Below, piece after piece: positions 48,404-61,867 of a stretch of 64,000 bases of DNA. The notes under the pieces are model-generated. The model worked only from the letters and a program-made list of their open reading frames with translations. It ran no database searches and was not told the origin of the DNA. Every line of letters starts with the position of its first letter. The first letter of the stretch is position 1. Source of the stretch: Ursus arctos. Taxonomy: Eukaryota; Chordata; Mammalia; Carnivora; Ursidae. The position numbers were made by a program, and so were the translations under genes. Location: contig NW_026622997.1 of assembly GCF_023065955.2 (NCBI RefSeq), positions 5,132,001 through 5,196,000 on the forward strand. The letters run 5' to 3'.

Positions 48404-49593
48404 AACTGGTTTACTTCTTATACTAGCCTTCGGAGCCAATCAAGCTCAGAAGTTGGTGCCCTGCCAGCTTCTCACAGGGCTGATTCCTGAGCTTGGAGCC
48501 GCATAAGAAGCATGCATGCCATTATGCGGATGTAATGAAGAGGGGTGGGGGCTTGCTGAACTTGCTAGGGCAAGCAGGTACCATGGTTGGTTAGTGTGTA
48601 GGTGGAGAATAGAGGGTCCACATTGGAGGCCAGTCGGGGGCAGCTCTTACGTTCATCCACGTGATTGAAGATGGTGCCCTGAACAGGGTCATGGTGATGG
48701 AGATGAAGAGGGACCAAGAAGGCAAATAGATTTGGGCTTGAGGGAGGTTGGGAAGGGAGAAGCAAATGCTCTTGGTACTGCATTGAATGTGGGGGACTAT
48801 GGGTTTTCTGGCCTTGACACTTGGGAATCTTTCTTCCAACACAATGGTTCTTTGTGTCAACATTCTCCTTTCTGTGACGGTGGTGTGTGGGCTCTGAAAT
48901 GTCAAGGTTAGATTTAAGGGGACTGCCAGACTTAGGGCCTCCAAGGGCAATCATCCCAGCTTTGCAGATTAGGTCCTCAAGTTTATCCTTGTACCCAGGA
49001 CAGACTCCCAGGAACTAGACTCATGACAGTGTGGAATTCAGATGTCCAATTTTGTAATTTATTGTGAAAGATAAAAAGTAGCTTGATGAATTTTATGCAG
49101 TAGGCTATCTCTCTGTCATTATCAGGATTTTGGAGGAAGCCAGATGAGTCATTAGGCATTGTCCTGTGAGATGGACATGGAGCCAGGAGCCTTGGCAGGG
49201 GGCATGGTATTATTCTGATCTGGTATGCCCCATAATCCGATTGCTGTTCCCATAACATACTTCAGTGGTGTTTCTACCAGGCTCCTGCTTTGCTCCCTGA
49301 AGTCACCTTTCCAGGGTCTAGCAGACCATTCTGCTTATGTACTTATTCTGCCTAAGGTGATCTTTGACTTAAACCACATTTTTTAGAGGACCTCCATTAA
49401 CCTTGGGTATCCTCATGTGTCTTCAATAGCATTTATGCTTTTCTGGGAGGGTGGGTTCCCACTGGTGGCTTTTTTCCTTATTTATTGGGTGCTTGTTCTT
49501 TCTAGTTTCTGTCTCAGCTGGGAATCCCACTTCCAACTTCTGGGGCTGTTTCGTGTTACTCATGCATAGAGACAACTTATAAAATCCGGTGAT

Positions 49594-49598
49594 TTGTG

Positions 49599-49636
<38 letters not shown>

Positions 49637-49637
49637 C
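49594..49637. repeat. TG/CG microsatellite
   Basis: TTGTGTGTGTGCG then a long TG run ending in TGCGCGCGCC; alternating purine-pyrimidine. Confidence 0.95.
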
Positions 49638-51911
49638 CCATACACCTGTGTCTTATGTGTTTTAGTTTTGTTGTAGAGAAATCCTTAGCTTTTAGGGGAG
49701 TCACGTGTGCAACATCAAGGGTACCTTGAGCTTGGGTGTCTTAGATGGCAGGTACCTGAGGCAACCAGGGCAATGTCAGAGCCCATGTTGCACAACCAGA
49801 GCTAGTCACGAAGGGCTCCTCTGCACACCAGTATCTGGTCATAAAAATAGGGAACCCACTAAAAATCAAAACCCTGTGATCCCACACTAGATGACTCCTC
49901 CCATCCTGACCCTAAGTTATTAATAATTTTATTAAGAATGTGCTTTCAACATGCTTATATTTATATATGTACTTAACAAGAAATCACCAAGACTTCAGAG
50001 GGAAGTTCTTCTTCCCTTTCCTTTTTATTGCCCAGAGAAAGGGAGAAACTGAGAAGAAGGAAAAAAAAAAAAGCTGCCTTTGACTCGTCACCAGAGGCTT
50101 GAGCATGTCAGTCGTTCCCTTCTTAGGATTTAGTAGGGTCTCCTTAGGCCTTGGGCTCATCGAGACTGTCGTGGACTTGGATGCATGTAATGCACTGGCC
50201 ACATTTCATCATGCAGAGAGATCTTGACACTTTGCTCTTGTTTTCCTTTCCCCGCTATAGAGCTTGAGACCTGTCACTGCAGTAACAGGACATAATTAGT
50301 TCAGCCAGTACCAAAATTAGTAATCAAAATTAGTATCTATTTTGCAGCTAAGGCTTAACCACCTAATAAGCATCTGACTAAAGGTTGCAAGTGCTGTGCC
50401 TGTGTCTCTTTCCATCGGGGGAAAGAATTGCCAGTACGTATTTGAACATCTGCAAGTTTAGGTTTATTTTGGCTCTGGATATCTATGCAAACTTTTGATC
50501 AAGAGTTAGTAATTTGCAGTTAATTTTCCTGAAGTTTCTAGTTCAGTTATTAGAGTCTGGTGTCAAAAGAGTTATTTTAGCAGGTGACTGAAATTACTAG
50601 GCAGTTCAACATTCTGAGTGTCATGTTGACTATTTGGAGGTGGGGTTAGGAGATGTATGGATGGGATTGTACCTGAGCACATCCTTTATTCAAAGTCCTG
50701 CTTAAGAAAACTAGGTAGGAGCCAGGGGTAAAAAAATAAAACTTCGATTTTTGTGGGGTTAACAATCCCTTCTAGGAATAATGTAGTTTTTGGAAACAGT
50801 GCTCATCACACCATTTGCCTGTTTGTCCAACTTGACCCAAGGAGGCCTCATTAGAGTGGCCTTTCCACTTAGCTTCTCAGTCCTCCAGGACACACATCAG
50901 TGACAAGCAAATATATGAATGGAACATTGCCATCAACATGGTGTTGGTTGCTCTCTCCTCTTCAAGTCTGTTCATCATCAGGTGCTTTGTCCTCAGCCTC
51001 TTGTGCCCTTCACCAGAAGTGGCCAAACCAGCACAAACAGGAACCATACTTTCTGGTGAGCAGGTTTGCCTTTTGTTGGTTGGCTGTGGGTTTCCCCAAG
51101 ACACTGATATGGAGCCTTTTTGGAAAATAAAAATCAAAAAGCCTCTACATGTGCACTGAAGAAATGTCACCTTCTGCTTTGCAAAGGGTGTGCCCTTCAA
51201 GGCAAGAGACCCAAGTGGCACTGAGCTTCCTCAGAATGGGAGTCCCTAGTGAAGCTTGTCATGTGCCAGGGGTCAGATGTTTGGATTCTCCTTGGTTTGT
51301 GTTAAGCCACACTGATGTGGTGATAGAGAGAAAGGCAAGAATGTGTGAAAGGAGAGGACCATTTCTTGACTGTTTGCAGAAGCCTTCATGAATCTCCCCA
51401 AATCAGGAGCATCCCAGAGGTGTACTGCAGATGTGGGCTAAAACCCATTTCATGCCTTGATATTCACTGCCCCACAGCGGAGGGACCCTATTCTATGCTT
51501 TGCCAGAGCTCCTTCCTGTCATCTTCCACCTTCCATGAGCAGGAAGACACAGGTCCTGATAGAGCAGGTTGGGGGAGATGAGAGGCCAGGGTCCTGGCCT
51601 GGTGACCGGGCAGCCAAGATAGTCACATGGCAGACAGGCCTGACTGAGGTCCATTTTCATCCCGGTTCTCTGGAATACCTTGGGGAAGTCCCCAGAGGAG
51701 GCAACCCACTCATGTGGGGAACTTCTTCTAAGGCTGGAGTAAAGAAGCTCTCTAGAAGGGATGAGCAGTGCTAGAGGGCACCCTGTGTCATGGCACAGTG
51801 TTGGGGCCAGAGGCAGCCTCACAGCCTTCCTGGGTAGCATTTTATGTGTCTAGAAAGGCCTTTCTAATCGTGAAGACCTCCTATCTAGATAACAAGACAA
51901 TCAGCCTCATG

Positions 51912-52115
51912 ATGGTCAACATTTATTCAGCACTTAATGTGGGAGAGAAGCTGACATTGAGACTTTTTCTTGAAATCTCTTCTGACAACAATCTCATGGG
52001 GTAGATTTTACTATGGGAGAAACCAAGTTCTAGAGAACTTGAGCGTTGCTCAGTCTCAGGGCCAGAAAGTGGCCAAGTGAGGATTGGAATCCAAGCAATC
52101 TGACTCAGGTGTGCC
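51912..52115 (-). repeat. MIR
   Basis: GGTCAACATTTATTCAGCACTTAATGTGGG, CAACAATCTCATGGGGTAG and CAGAAAGTGGCCAAGTGAGGATTGGAATCC follow the reverse MIR consensus over nearly full length. Confidence 0.75.
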
Positions 52116-54361
52116 TAAATGTCACCACTCCTTTCGAAATGCCACTACCCCTGGGAGGCTAAGCTAATGAAACTCTAACAGTCATGTGCATTCGTGTTCA
52201 AGTTTTTTTCTGAAGGTGGGTTTATATTAGATTAGAGGCCTAGTGGGGAGATTGAGATGGAAGATAGGTAAGTATAGTTAAACAGGCACATGAGAAAGGC
52301 ATTTCTTTTTTCTTTCCATCAAAGCTGACCCCTTGTGTGTACACTATGGCTGCCACACACACCTCTGACTGGGCATTTCTGACTTAGCCTAGAGTAGCAG
52401 GCAGAGCACTGAGATGTCCTGGGGCCCCAGGAAGCCCTTTGCAAGAATACAGAATGGCCCACGTGTGTACAGGAAGGGGGAAGGGGGTTAGTACCTGGTA
52501 CTTTAAGCGCATGGTATTCTGTCCTTGATGTGCCATCATTACACAAATAGAGGAACCTCAGTGAGTTTTTTGCAAGAAGCTCAGGGATTTGCTGTCATTC
52601 AAGTCAAATAACTCAAATGGAGACACTCATCAAGGACAGAGGCATGGAAAGCAACAGTGGATGTCAAAGCAAGTAGAGACTGACAGGACCTCCTTCCAGC
52701 CCCCAGGGCTGAGGGCCAGGGCTGGGAGATGGAATTATTAGAGCCAAGTAAGAAATGAGCCATGCAGGGGTGCCCAGTAGGACCTGAGCAGGGCAGCTCT
52801 TTGAGAAGTATGGGAGGCTGGGAGGAAGCAGAGTAGAAGTTTCCCATTGGACGTCCTCCTGTCCTATCTCCCTGAACCTAATGGGAAGCTGGCCAGCAGA
52901 GTGTTCTGCATGCCACGGCCATGGGGGACAGAACAGGGTGATTGCCATACGACAGGCAGCCCTGGTGCTCAGCCTTGGGTAGGGCGGAGACGTAGTGATA
53001 GGATGGAGGAAGTGCCACAGGCTTCCAAGAAGTATCTAAGTGTCAACAAGCTGATGCTAAAAGTGGGTCTGAGTGGGGAGCCTGGGTTCTCCTACACACG
53101 TTGTCCTGAAGTGTGCTATCTGGAGCTTGGCCTGTGACTCACTGCTTTCATCTTTAGAAAGCATTCAGAAGCATCCATGCCTGCCAATGTGTCCCCGCTG
53201 ATCTGTGCTTTCCTATGGCCTCTCTGGAGAAATGACACCCTCTGACATTAAGGCCGTCAGCCGTGACATCTGAGCCTCTGCTACAAACTGTGCCCATGTG
53301 AGAGGCCCCCACCCCCTGTCCCGAAGCCCATGAAGAGCGGGGGAGGATAGTTTGCAGTGCCTCAATTATGCCATAGGGCTGCGGCTCACTGGGAAAGCTG
53401 TGTCATGAGATGCTTACAGAGCTAGCACTGTGCTCTGAGAGAAAGGAGAAATCAGGCAGGGCAGCCTTGTCTTCAGATTTTGAGTTGAGGAGAGAAGATA
53501 GTCACTCCCAAATATTCTGTGAACAAATGCTCAGCACAGAAGCATGAATGCAGGCCAAGAGGACCACAAATGCTTCATGGAGAGTGTCCTGCTGGAGATG
53601 GAAAACTTGGAAGAAGAGTCAAGGGCATCCTAGCAAGAGGGTGACATGCAAGTAAAGGCACAGACAAGAGTGAACACGGTGTACTTGGAAGCCCAGGACC
53701 TGTCTTAGAAAAGGTGACTGTGAAGGAGGTGAGGGTTGGAAAGTAGTATGGCTAATCTTGTCCTGCCCTGTAAACTGTGGGCAGCCACCGGAGGGCCTTG
53801 GGTTGATTTGGGCCCATCAGGATGGGCCAGAGCAGGAAGGTAGAGCAGTTAGGAGGGGAACAGGCTCGTAGCCTGGACCAGATGCCCCATGGGACCTCTC
53901 CAAAGACGAATCTACCAAGTAAGGCAACATAGATAATGACCATCCTGAAGTAGTGACGGGCAGTGCTGGTTTGCTTTCCCCAGAAGCAGAAACAGAGTCA
54001 GGGGCACAAAAGATTATTGAGGGCAGGAGGCTGATGGGGCCGTGGGGCTATCAGGCTGCAAGACAGTGCCACGTCCTCTCCACCAGAGGAGCCTAGGGGC
54101 AGGCATGACTGGTCGCCCCAGAAGAATGGCCTGGGCTGCCTGGCAAGGCAGCCCTGAGAGGCCAGAGCTCAGGGTCACTTACCATGCTCGCAGGGAAGGA
54201 CAGCCTGACACTCTCCAGGGAACCTGGTGCTGAAGCGCAGCCTTGCAGAGATACTTCTCCCCGGTGCCTCACACAGCAGGGCTACCCAGAATACTTCACC
54301 CAAACTCCAGTGTTGGAGCCTCCAATGTGGCATGGTCCTTTGGGTGTCTCTGGCAACTAGA

Positions 54362-54465
54362 AGCCCTCTCCCCTCCTGTCCTCCCCTCCCCTCCCCTCCT
54401 TGCCTCTTCCCCTCTTGTCCTCCTGTCCCCCTCTCACTCCTCTATCACTCCTCTCTCCCCAGTGC
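54362..54465. repeat. CT-rich low-complexity tract
   Basis: CCCCTCCCCTCCCCTCC and related units, strongly pyrimidine on the + strand. Confidence 0.85.
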
Positions 54466-54765
54466 TCAGATTAGAGCTGGATGTCAAGGACACATGGAAG
54501 CAACACGAGGAGTTAGGGGATTCCAACCTTCCCTCACAATGATTGCAGCCTCAGCAGCCACTAGGGATGCAGCAGGACCTCTGCACCCCTGGCGCAGGAG
54601 ATACAGAGACACATTGGTTATCGAGCATTTATTAAAAACAAATTTTAATAACAAATAACTAAAAGATAATCTGTCTTATTACCAGCCAAAGCCAGCAGTC
54701 TTAAACCATTCAAGTGATAAAATATATCTCCCCCCACAAAAAATTATTTTGTTGGTCTAAGTTCT

Positions 54766-54950
54766 TTTTTTTAAAAGATCTTATTTATTTATTAGAGAGA
54801 GAGAACAGGGGGAGGAGCAGAGGGAAAGGGACAAGTAGACTCCCCACTGAGCACAGAGCAGGCTTGGGGCTTGATTCCATGACCCTGAGATCATGACCTG
54901 AGCCGAAACCCAGAGTCCGACGCTTGACTGACTGAGCCACCTGGGATCCT
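54766..54950 (-). mobile_element. Can-SINE, older copy
   Basis: AAAAGATCTTATTTATTTATTAG to CTGAGCCACCTGGGATCC. TCTAAGTTCT flanks at 54756-54765 and 54957-54966, with an intervening TTGTGGA. Confidence 0.9.
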
Positions 54951-54966
54951 TGTGGATCTAAGTTCT

Positions 54967-56483
54967 ACGTCTAAACAATGGCTGTGTCTGCTGTAGAGTT
55001 TTAATAATGTACGCATAAGCTTAAAATGGCCATGTTTTTATCATATCCTTTATTAACAATATGTTCTATGTGGAGGGGAATGTGGAGAGCTCCCAGTTAA
55101 TGGGCAGGACTGGGACATAGGGAATCAGCTGCTCTGTTGTGTTCGGGTTTTGCTTGTTTGTCTTGTTTTGTTTGTTTTTTCTTTTCCAGCAAATTCAGAA
55201 TGATCTGGAATCCAAACTCTGTGATATCACATTTCTGCATTTGCAGAGTAGACTCGAAATACCCCAGGATCTTATATGCAGTCCCTTCAGTCCGGCATTC
55301 TGAGTGACCACGTGAATGTTTACTTGTCTTTACAATTTTTTTGATTGCAGACAAATTAGAAAACGACCAGAATTGGTCCCAAAGAAACGCAGACATGCTA
55401 TTTATGGAATCTGATGTGAAATGGGACTTTTTTTTTTTTTTTGCGTCTCTTCCAATCTTAACCTTTGGTTTAACACCGTTCCTAACTACTTATATATCTG
55501 TTGCTCCACGTGAAAGAAATTTTTCAAAATTAAAATAAAGCAAGGGTTCTATGATCAATGAAGAGTGAAGATCAAGGGACAAATCTGACATAAAGAGAAG
55601 GGCAAATTTGCAGAAGGCTCAAAAGCAACTTGTAATTATTCATTAATGTGACAGACCAACATCTACGTATATTTTTTTTACATACACATTATTATAATTA
55701 AAAAGTATTCATACATGACTTTTTCCTTTGTACTGTGATTTTTAAAATTTATTGACATGATAACCAATATAAAATTCAGTAAAAGAACATTTTTACAGCA
55801 TGCGTAAAATGTCCCTTATTATTCTTTTTTCATTCCATGATCATTACTGATTTTAACAGAGAGGACCGGGTGTCAAGTGCACAAGTATGCCTCTAAGTTC
55901 ACAAGGTCCTTCATGAAAAACAAAACACATCTTTATGTGCTTCACTTTCTTCGTTCTGTATCAGTCCTCTCTCCTTAAGCAATGCTGGAGGCCCTGAAAA
56001 TCTGTATGATTTCACTATAGCCTGTGTCAGTGCGTGCCCTATCCCCCTATTCTAATTTGGTTTTATCACATTTCCTAACACCTAAGATTTGGCTGTTTCC
56101 ATTTTATTTTCTCTGTAGAGACAGCAGGGAAAAGATAATGAAAACTTTCACGTTTCTTTCATTTTTTCTGGTTCTTTCTTCAAAGATAGTTAAAGATTAC
56201 TTTGGTTATTTTTGAGGACACTGGGTGAGAAAGCTGCTTCATTTTCCCTGTGCTGTGTTCTCCTGTGGGTATTCTTTCCAGTAAGAGGTTCATTGTAAGA
56301 AATGATACATTTCACAAGAGGTCAATGGAGGCTGAAGTTTCCCCTCTTTTCTCTGTCAAAGAATTCCCATTAGTGTGTCTTTAAATTATCATTTCCCCTG
56401 ATACATTTCATAGAGTCAGATATAAAATAATTCCATGTACACATAATTCATTAAGACTACTTCTATTGCAAAAATCACAGTTC
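54967..56483. other. Intergenic with a hAT-like remnant
   Basis: AT-rich sequence. Apart from the hAT-like remnant near 55470-55560 I see no identifiable element. Confidence 0.55.
55470..55560 (+). pseudogene. Decayed hAT transposase C-terminal motif (candidate)
   Basis: The frame at 55341-55535 ends ISVAPRERNFSKLK before a TAA. This resembles the hAT dimerisation motif (typically VTVASAERSFSKLKLIK) of hAT transposases and of genes derived from them (ZBED, ZMYM, FAM200 type). The DNA around it, GAAAGAAATTTTTCAAAATTAAAAT, keeps the same pattern. The upstream part holds a T(16) run and no zinc-finger or RNase-H-like motif is visible. If real, it is a nonfunctional relic. The match is short, so chance similarity is possible. 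Confidence 0.35.
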
Positions 56484-56654
56484 ATTTTTTTTTTAAAGAT
56501 TTTATTTATTGAGAGAGCTGGCGGGAGGGAGACAGAGGGAGAAGGAGACTCCCCGCCAAGCAGGGAGCCTGACACGGAGCTTGATCCCAGGACCCTGAGA
56601 TCATGACCTGAGCTGAAGGCAGACGCTTAATCAACTGAGCCACCCAGGTGCCCC
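56484..56654 (-). mobile_element. Can-SINE, slightly shortened
   Basis: TTTTTTAAAGATTTTATTTATTG to GAGCCACCCAGGTGCCCC. The flanking repeat is short (CACAGT at 56476 and 56655). Confidence 0.9.
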
Positions 56655-59172
56655 CACAGTACACATCTGTTTGATGATGGGACCTAATTTAAATATTTGT
56701 GAAGTTTTGAGGACTCCCAGTCATAAAACAAGTCCTTCCTCTGTGCTAAAAATCACCGAGTCCATTTCTCTAACGTAGAAGAGAGGACCTTCGGCTTCTT
56801 GAGAGCAGAGCCTGGGTGCACAGTAGGTGCTCTCATTCTATTCTACCATGAATTGTCAAATCACTGGTTCTGTGGTTTTCTCTGCTCCTCCCAGCCTTGC
56901 CGGTTGTCAGAGCCTCTTATGGCCTTGCTCTATTTAGGTGGTTGTTGTACCCCTTGGGCCAGCAAGCGTGGCTACAGGACCCCCCCGCCCCGCCCCGCGA
57001 GAGTCCCTTGGCTCCCATCTCTGCCTTCCAGCCCCAGAAATCCAGGGCACCAAAATCTGTGCTTTTACTCCTGCAACTTTTCTCCAGTTTCCTTGCCAGT
57101 GTGCCTCCTTGGAGCCACATGTTTGCCATCTCTTATGTGCTGGCCAAGCAATCGACCAGTGAATAAAAAGCCCCTCTGTTGACTGAGTCCTTCCTGCCCA
57201 CCAGCCCAATTTTAGAAGCATACTTGGGACCCTGTTTGCTTCCATACCGTTAGCACCTTGGGCTTGTAGAAATAGGTTGTAGAAATAAGAGCATTCTGTG
57301 GAATGGACAGGACCTGGTTTAGCACCCAGAGCTTCATAATCTTCCCTATGTGCTGACATCATTTGTTTTTGAGCCTTTCTTTAAAGAAATAATAAATTCA
57401 AATGTTTGAGAATTCAGTGTTAACCTCTTAAAATTTCTTATTATCAGGGCTTCCCCACTAGCATCCTAAGCAAATAAGAGGCTAACACATTCCTTTCTCT
57501 GTTTAAGTCGATCAATCCAAACTCTGGGCAGCCCCACCATGCATGCGGCAGTGGGTTAGACCCCTGCCCAGCTGAGCCTGCAGGTCCCCTCGAGAGGGTT
57601 GAAGACTGCCTTTGGGTGCAGAGGAAAGACCTATACCAGGGTCTTCTTCGGGGACTTGCTTCTGCAGCCCCAACCAGAGCCCATCCACACTTTGCTGGCT
57701 TTGCATATCTTCTTTTGGCTTTGATTTTTAGATTATTATATATTTCTTAGACTATCATTGACCTTGTCACCTTTCACTCAAATCCATGCAGTTGTTATCT
57801 GATAGCCTTGTTCTGTTTCCTGGATTTCTTCATTCACTGCCTTTCTCACAATTTACACTCATTTCTCAGAAGAGTGTGATGCTGATTGTTTGCTGTGAAA
57901 CTAGCTCTGAACAAAGTTCACGGTACCAGTTGAAACGGCTGTTTGAAGCAAATTTTAGAGATACACAGTGTCTGTTACTGGAATCCCACGTCTCTAGAAA
58001 AGAACTGAGCTAACATGGAACATAAGTGATGAGCCCTGAGCCAACACGCTGACGGCCAAAGTCCCCAGGAAGACTCCTGATTAGATCTGAAGTATCCAGG
58101 GACATACATCTCTTTTAGTTTACAACATCTTTTCTTCAGGTTTCTTGAGGAAACTCTCAATTTTCTACTGAACAGCTTCTTTCTGAGATTATGAAAATTT
58201 GCCCCCACCCAAATAAAAGATGTCTAAAATTCTGAAAATTACTTTTATTTGGTCAATTTTATAATGCTTTGTATTTTCCATCTATAAAGCACTTTCACGT
58301 ATATTAGCTCATTTCGCCAACAAACGTATGGGATTACTAGCATCCATATTTAGAGGCTAACTAGCAGATCCAGATCTAGATGGAGTTCAGTTTTGACTCT
58401 TAGTCCAGTGCTCTTTGCACTACACCATGTTGGAACCAGTGGACAACGAGCTCTTCATCTGAGCAAAACACAAAGATAACCTGCCAAAATAATTTAGAAA
58501 CAAAGATTGAGGCAACTTTATCATATGACATAGTTGGTTCTCAATGGATTGATTTATGAATTAATGAAGCAGAAATGAATAGTAAAAGAGGCCACAGTTA
58601 ACTAGACTATGAGGGAATGTTGTTTCTACATGATACATTTATGCAAGAAAATTCCTTTCCTCAAGGACTTTAATCGGATTTTATCTTTGAGGGTTGTAGA
58701 TTTGAATTGGTTTCATGGGATCCCCTGAAGAAGTCTGGACAAGCCAGTGGGTGGCATCTAGATTAGGAGGGGCAGCAGATAGAGATGGGGTCTATCTGGG
58801 AGGAACACTGCGGGAAAAGCAAAGAAAAACCAAGCTAGAAGAACTAAGAGACAAAAGTGCCGGAAAGAAGCAAGGAACAAGGCAGAAGCTGTACAGGAGA
58901 GGGAGTGAGGGAGGTGGCCCAAGAACTGAGCAAGCAGCAGGGAATTTGATCTAGGTCAGGAAGGGCTGTGCAGGAACAGGTGATCACACAGAAGAAATAC
59001 CCATGTGCTCCTGGGACTCTGTGAAGGGAAGTGAAGTGATGCTTACCATCTATAGTTAGATCAAACGTGTAGTTACACTTGTTAAGAAATACAATTCTGG
59101 ACCAGTGACAGCTATTCAGTCTAATACCAAATCATCAGCTGTAAGTTAATATACCTTGAAGACCACAGAGTT
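56655..59172. other. Intergenic, with one MIR
   Basis: Contains a MIR at 58250-58440 and a C-rich run near 56980-57000. No gene is recognised; overlapping frames around 56800-57360 on both strands look like chance. Confidence 0.55.
58250..58440 (-). repeat. MIR
   Basis: TATAAAGCACTTTCACGTATATTAGCTCATTTCGCC, GAGGCTAACTAGCAGATCC and CCAGTGCTCTTTGCACTACACC follow the reverse MIR consensus. Confidence 0.75.
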
Positions 59173-59378
59173 GGGGTGCCTGGGTGGCTCAGTCCATTAA
59201 GCGTCTGACTCTTGGTTTCAGCTCAGGTCATGATCTCTGGGTCCAGGGATCCAGCCCCACTTTGGGATCCGTGCTCAGCAGGGAGTCTGCCTGAGGATTC
59301 TCTCCTTCTCCCTCTGCCCCTCCCCCCAGTCCAGCATTCTCTCTCTCTCTCAAATAAATAAATCTTAAAAAAAAAAAA
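59173..59378 (+). mobile_element. Can-SINE
   Basis: Forward full-length copy from GGGGTGCCTGGGTGGCTCAG to AATAAATAAATCTT and an A(12) tail. The flanking duplication is short or eroded. Confidence 0.95.
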
Positions 59379-59379
59379 T

Positions 59380-61470
59380 AGAGTCAATCTCTTCTTGCCC
59401 AGAGGTAAAAATTGTTTTGCCCTAAAACTTTTCAAAAAAACACAAACGAAAACAAAAAACCTCTGCAATCCATAGAAAAGAATCCACTTTTTCCAAAGAA
59501 AAGCTTGAGTAGAAAAAGAAGCAATGGGGTAACTGAAAAGTAGTTATGACAACAATGTTAGAGAGACATTGAGTAAATATTTAAAACGATTAAGTATAAT
59601 GGTGAATATATCTGTGACTTTCTTATCTACAGTAAACATAGTCAAGATGTTGAAATAATACCCCCCCCCCACTTTGGTTTCTATAAGTGTAAAACTCTAA
59701 GGTTGAAAAGCATAGTACCATGATGTTCTTTGGAAGTAAAACACGATGCAGTGTTTCAGAAAATAGCCTAACGTACACCACTTCGGTAACTAGGATTTTA
59801 TTTTGTCCAAACAAGATGCTTTTCACCTGATTATGGAGCATGACAACTGCCAATACATGGAAAGAAAACTTTTCAAAACTACTTCTGTTACTTATATTTA
59901 TTTAGTAACAAAGGGGAAAAAAAGCAACATTTAAAATGGAAAAAAAAAATCTTTGGATCTTCTCTAGCGATGTCCCCTTTCCCATATTTTAGGAGATCTT
60001 ATTTTTAAAATGTGTTTGTTGCCTGAATCCTGCTCCGCAAAATGGTGTGTACGTTTCACAGACTATGCACGGGGCAAATATTGTTGTCTTGATCATGTTT
60101 CAGTGCCTATTGTCATAGCTGATCAGCAAAAATCAAAGCGAATGTTCTACGTGACATTTTCTAGGAAATTGGTGGAATTTAATCAGGCAGATCAGCATCC
60201 TTCCTGCTCTCAGCCTCCAGTTTGCAAATTGGGCCTCACCAGAATTATTTATTGTTTCAAATACTTTTCTTGAAATGTTGGCAGGCATCATGGTTGGACG
60301 TATGGCCTTCCTGGCTGCCTTTGATCAGGCTGAGTATGATTTCTCTGGTCCTTAGTTTACTAGCCCTGAGTATAGGGGCAGGATTTCTCAGAATTGCACT
60401 GTTCTGTAACGTACCATATGTAGAGTTGTTAAAAGAAGAAAGTATCTTTTGTGTGTGTGGCCTTTGGGGGAAATTTAAATTATTGAAACTATCTCTTCCC
60501 TGTCATGATCCCACAGTTTCCAGCTGAATGGGGGGAATGGGTGGGGAGGATGAATTTATTATCAATACCTTCCTTTATGTAAAACTTTGCCAGATTAAAG
60601 TCTTGGGATAACTTACCCAAAAGGCCCTATTTCTAACCCGTTTCTCTCTTTTCTTAGCTCCATCAGAACTGAAGATTCTAGAAATTTCAAGTGCTGCCTC
60701 AGTTAGGGTTGTATATTTGGCTAAGTTAATATTTTTAACTTGACCAGGGATGGCTCCCCCACCCCCTTTGCTAACACCCCAGACAGGTCATGAACCCCCT
60801 GAAAATGACTAGGCCTCTAAGCAAAGAGTGCATATTTTTTACAGTAAATAATTTAAACCGCAGCTGGACATTCTCCAAGAAGACCTGTGCTGTCCCTTTT
60901 ACAATAAGAGAGTCCCCAGAATTTCTTTGAATAACAACAACAGCTGTCATTTAATGCACACCAAAGAAGAGTGGTTTTTTTTTCTTTTTTTTTTTTTACC
61001 ATGGCAGAGGTTTGAGTGGGCAACAGGGAGATTCTGGGTGGTTTCAGACCTTTTTCCGCTTCACATATCATGTCACACTAGGCATGTTTCATCATGAATG
61101 TGAATTATTTTATATGCTAACAGAAAACATAGAATGTCTTATAAGACAAACCCCTAATAATCAGCCTATCTTCTTCCTTGCCATGTTGGACATGGGTGAC
61201 CATGCGTACACATTATTTTCCATAGAAGGATACACACCAGAACTAATTAAACAGCCCGTTGAGTTGCATCAGGTGCTAACAGACGCTGCAGCTGTCTGGC
61301 CGGCAAAAATATTGTGGCTTGCTCTAACGGTCATTTGGGTTGATAGAATGTGGGGAATCTGATCTCTCTGTTTTTAGGAGACTACTTCCCATAGTTAGAG
61401 CAAATCTATGGAATTGGGTTTTCCTCATGTTTTCTCTTCTTCTGCAATACATTTTATCCTCCTATTTTTT
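59380..61470. other. Two-kb block without identifiable repeats
   Basis: Apart from short runs (CCCCCCCCCC near 59662, poly-T near 60970-61000) I see no SINE, L1 or MIR. Open frames of 87 to 116 codons occur but have no domain, no good splice context and no coding-like bias. Function is unknown. Confidence 0.5.
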
Positions 61471-61483
61471 CATTTTTTTAAAA

Positions 61484-61830
61484 AAAACGTCTTTATTGAG
61501 GTCAAGTTTACATATCATAAATTCACCCATCTAAAGTATGCAATTCAGTGATTTTTAGTACACCTACCAAGTTGTGCAGCCATCACCCTATCCAGATTCA
61601 GAACATCTTTGTTATCCCAGTAAGATCCCTCAGGACCATTTGCAGTTAACTCATTCTCACCCACAGCACTGACGGCTACTGAGCTACGTTCTGTGACTGT
61701 AGAGTTGCCTTTGCAAGAAGTTTCACATAAATGGGATCACACAGTGTGTAGTCTTCTGTGTCACCTAGCAAACAGGTTTTGAGATTCCTCCATGGTGTTT
61801 CTTTCATTTTTATTGCATAGCCTGGTTTGC
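61484..61830 (+). repeat. Ancient L1M 3' fragment
   Basis: CTTTATTGAGGTCAAGTTTACATATCATAAATTCACCC, GCAATTCAGTGATTTTTAGTAC and GTTGTGCAGCCATCACCC then ATAAATGGGATCACACAGTGTG follow the same old L1 region as at 650-1290. Confidence 0.8.
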
Positions 61831-61867
61831 TTTTTATTGGAGTTAAGGGCTGATCACTGATGGATTG

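Larger units (their letters stand above)
48404..54765. other. Intergenic, mostly unique
   Basis: 6.3 kb without a Can-SINE. It contains a TG microsatellite (49594), a MIR (51912) and a CT-rich tract (54362). The rest, including 49650-51900 and 52130-54350, shows no recognisable gene. A poly(A)-tailed or LTR structure was looked for and not found. Confidence 0.6.

Noticed and set aside
61012..61362. 116-codon + strand frame
   Set aside because: No domain, no matching exons nearby, and no codon bias suggesting selection that I can see by eye.
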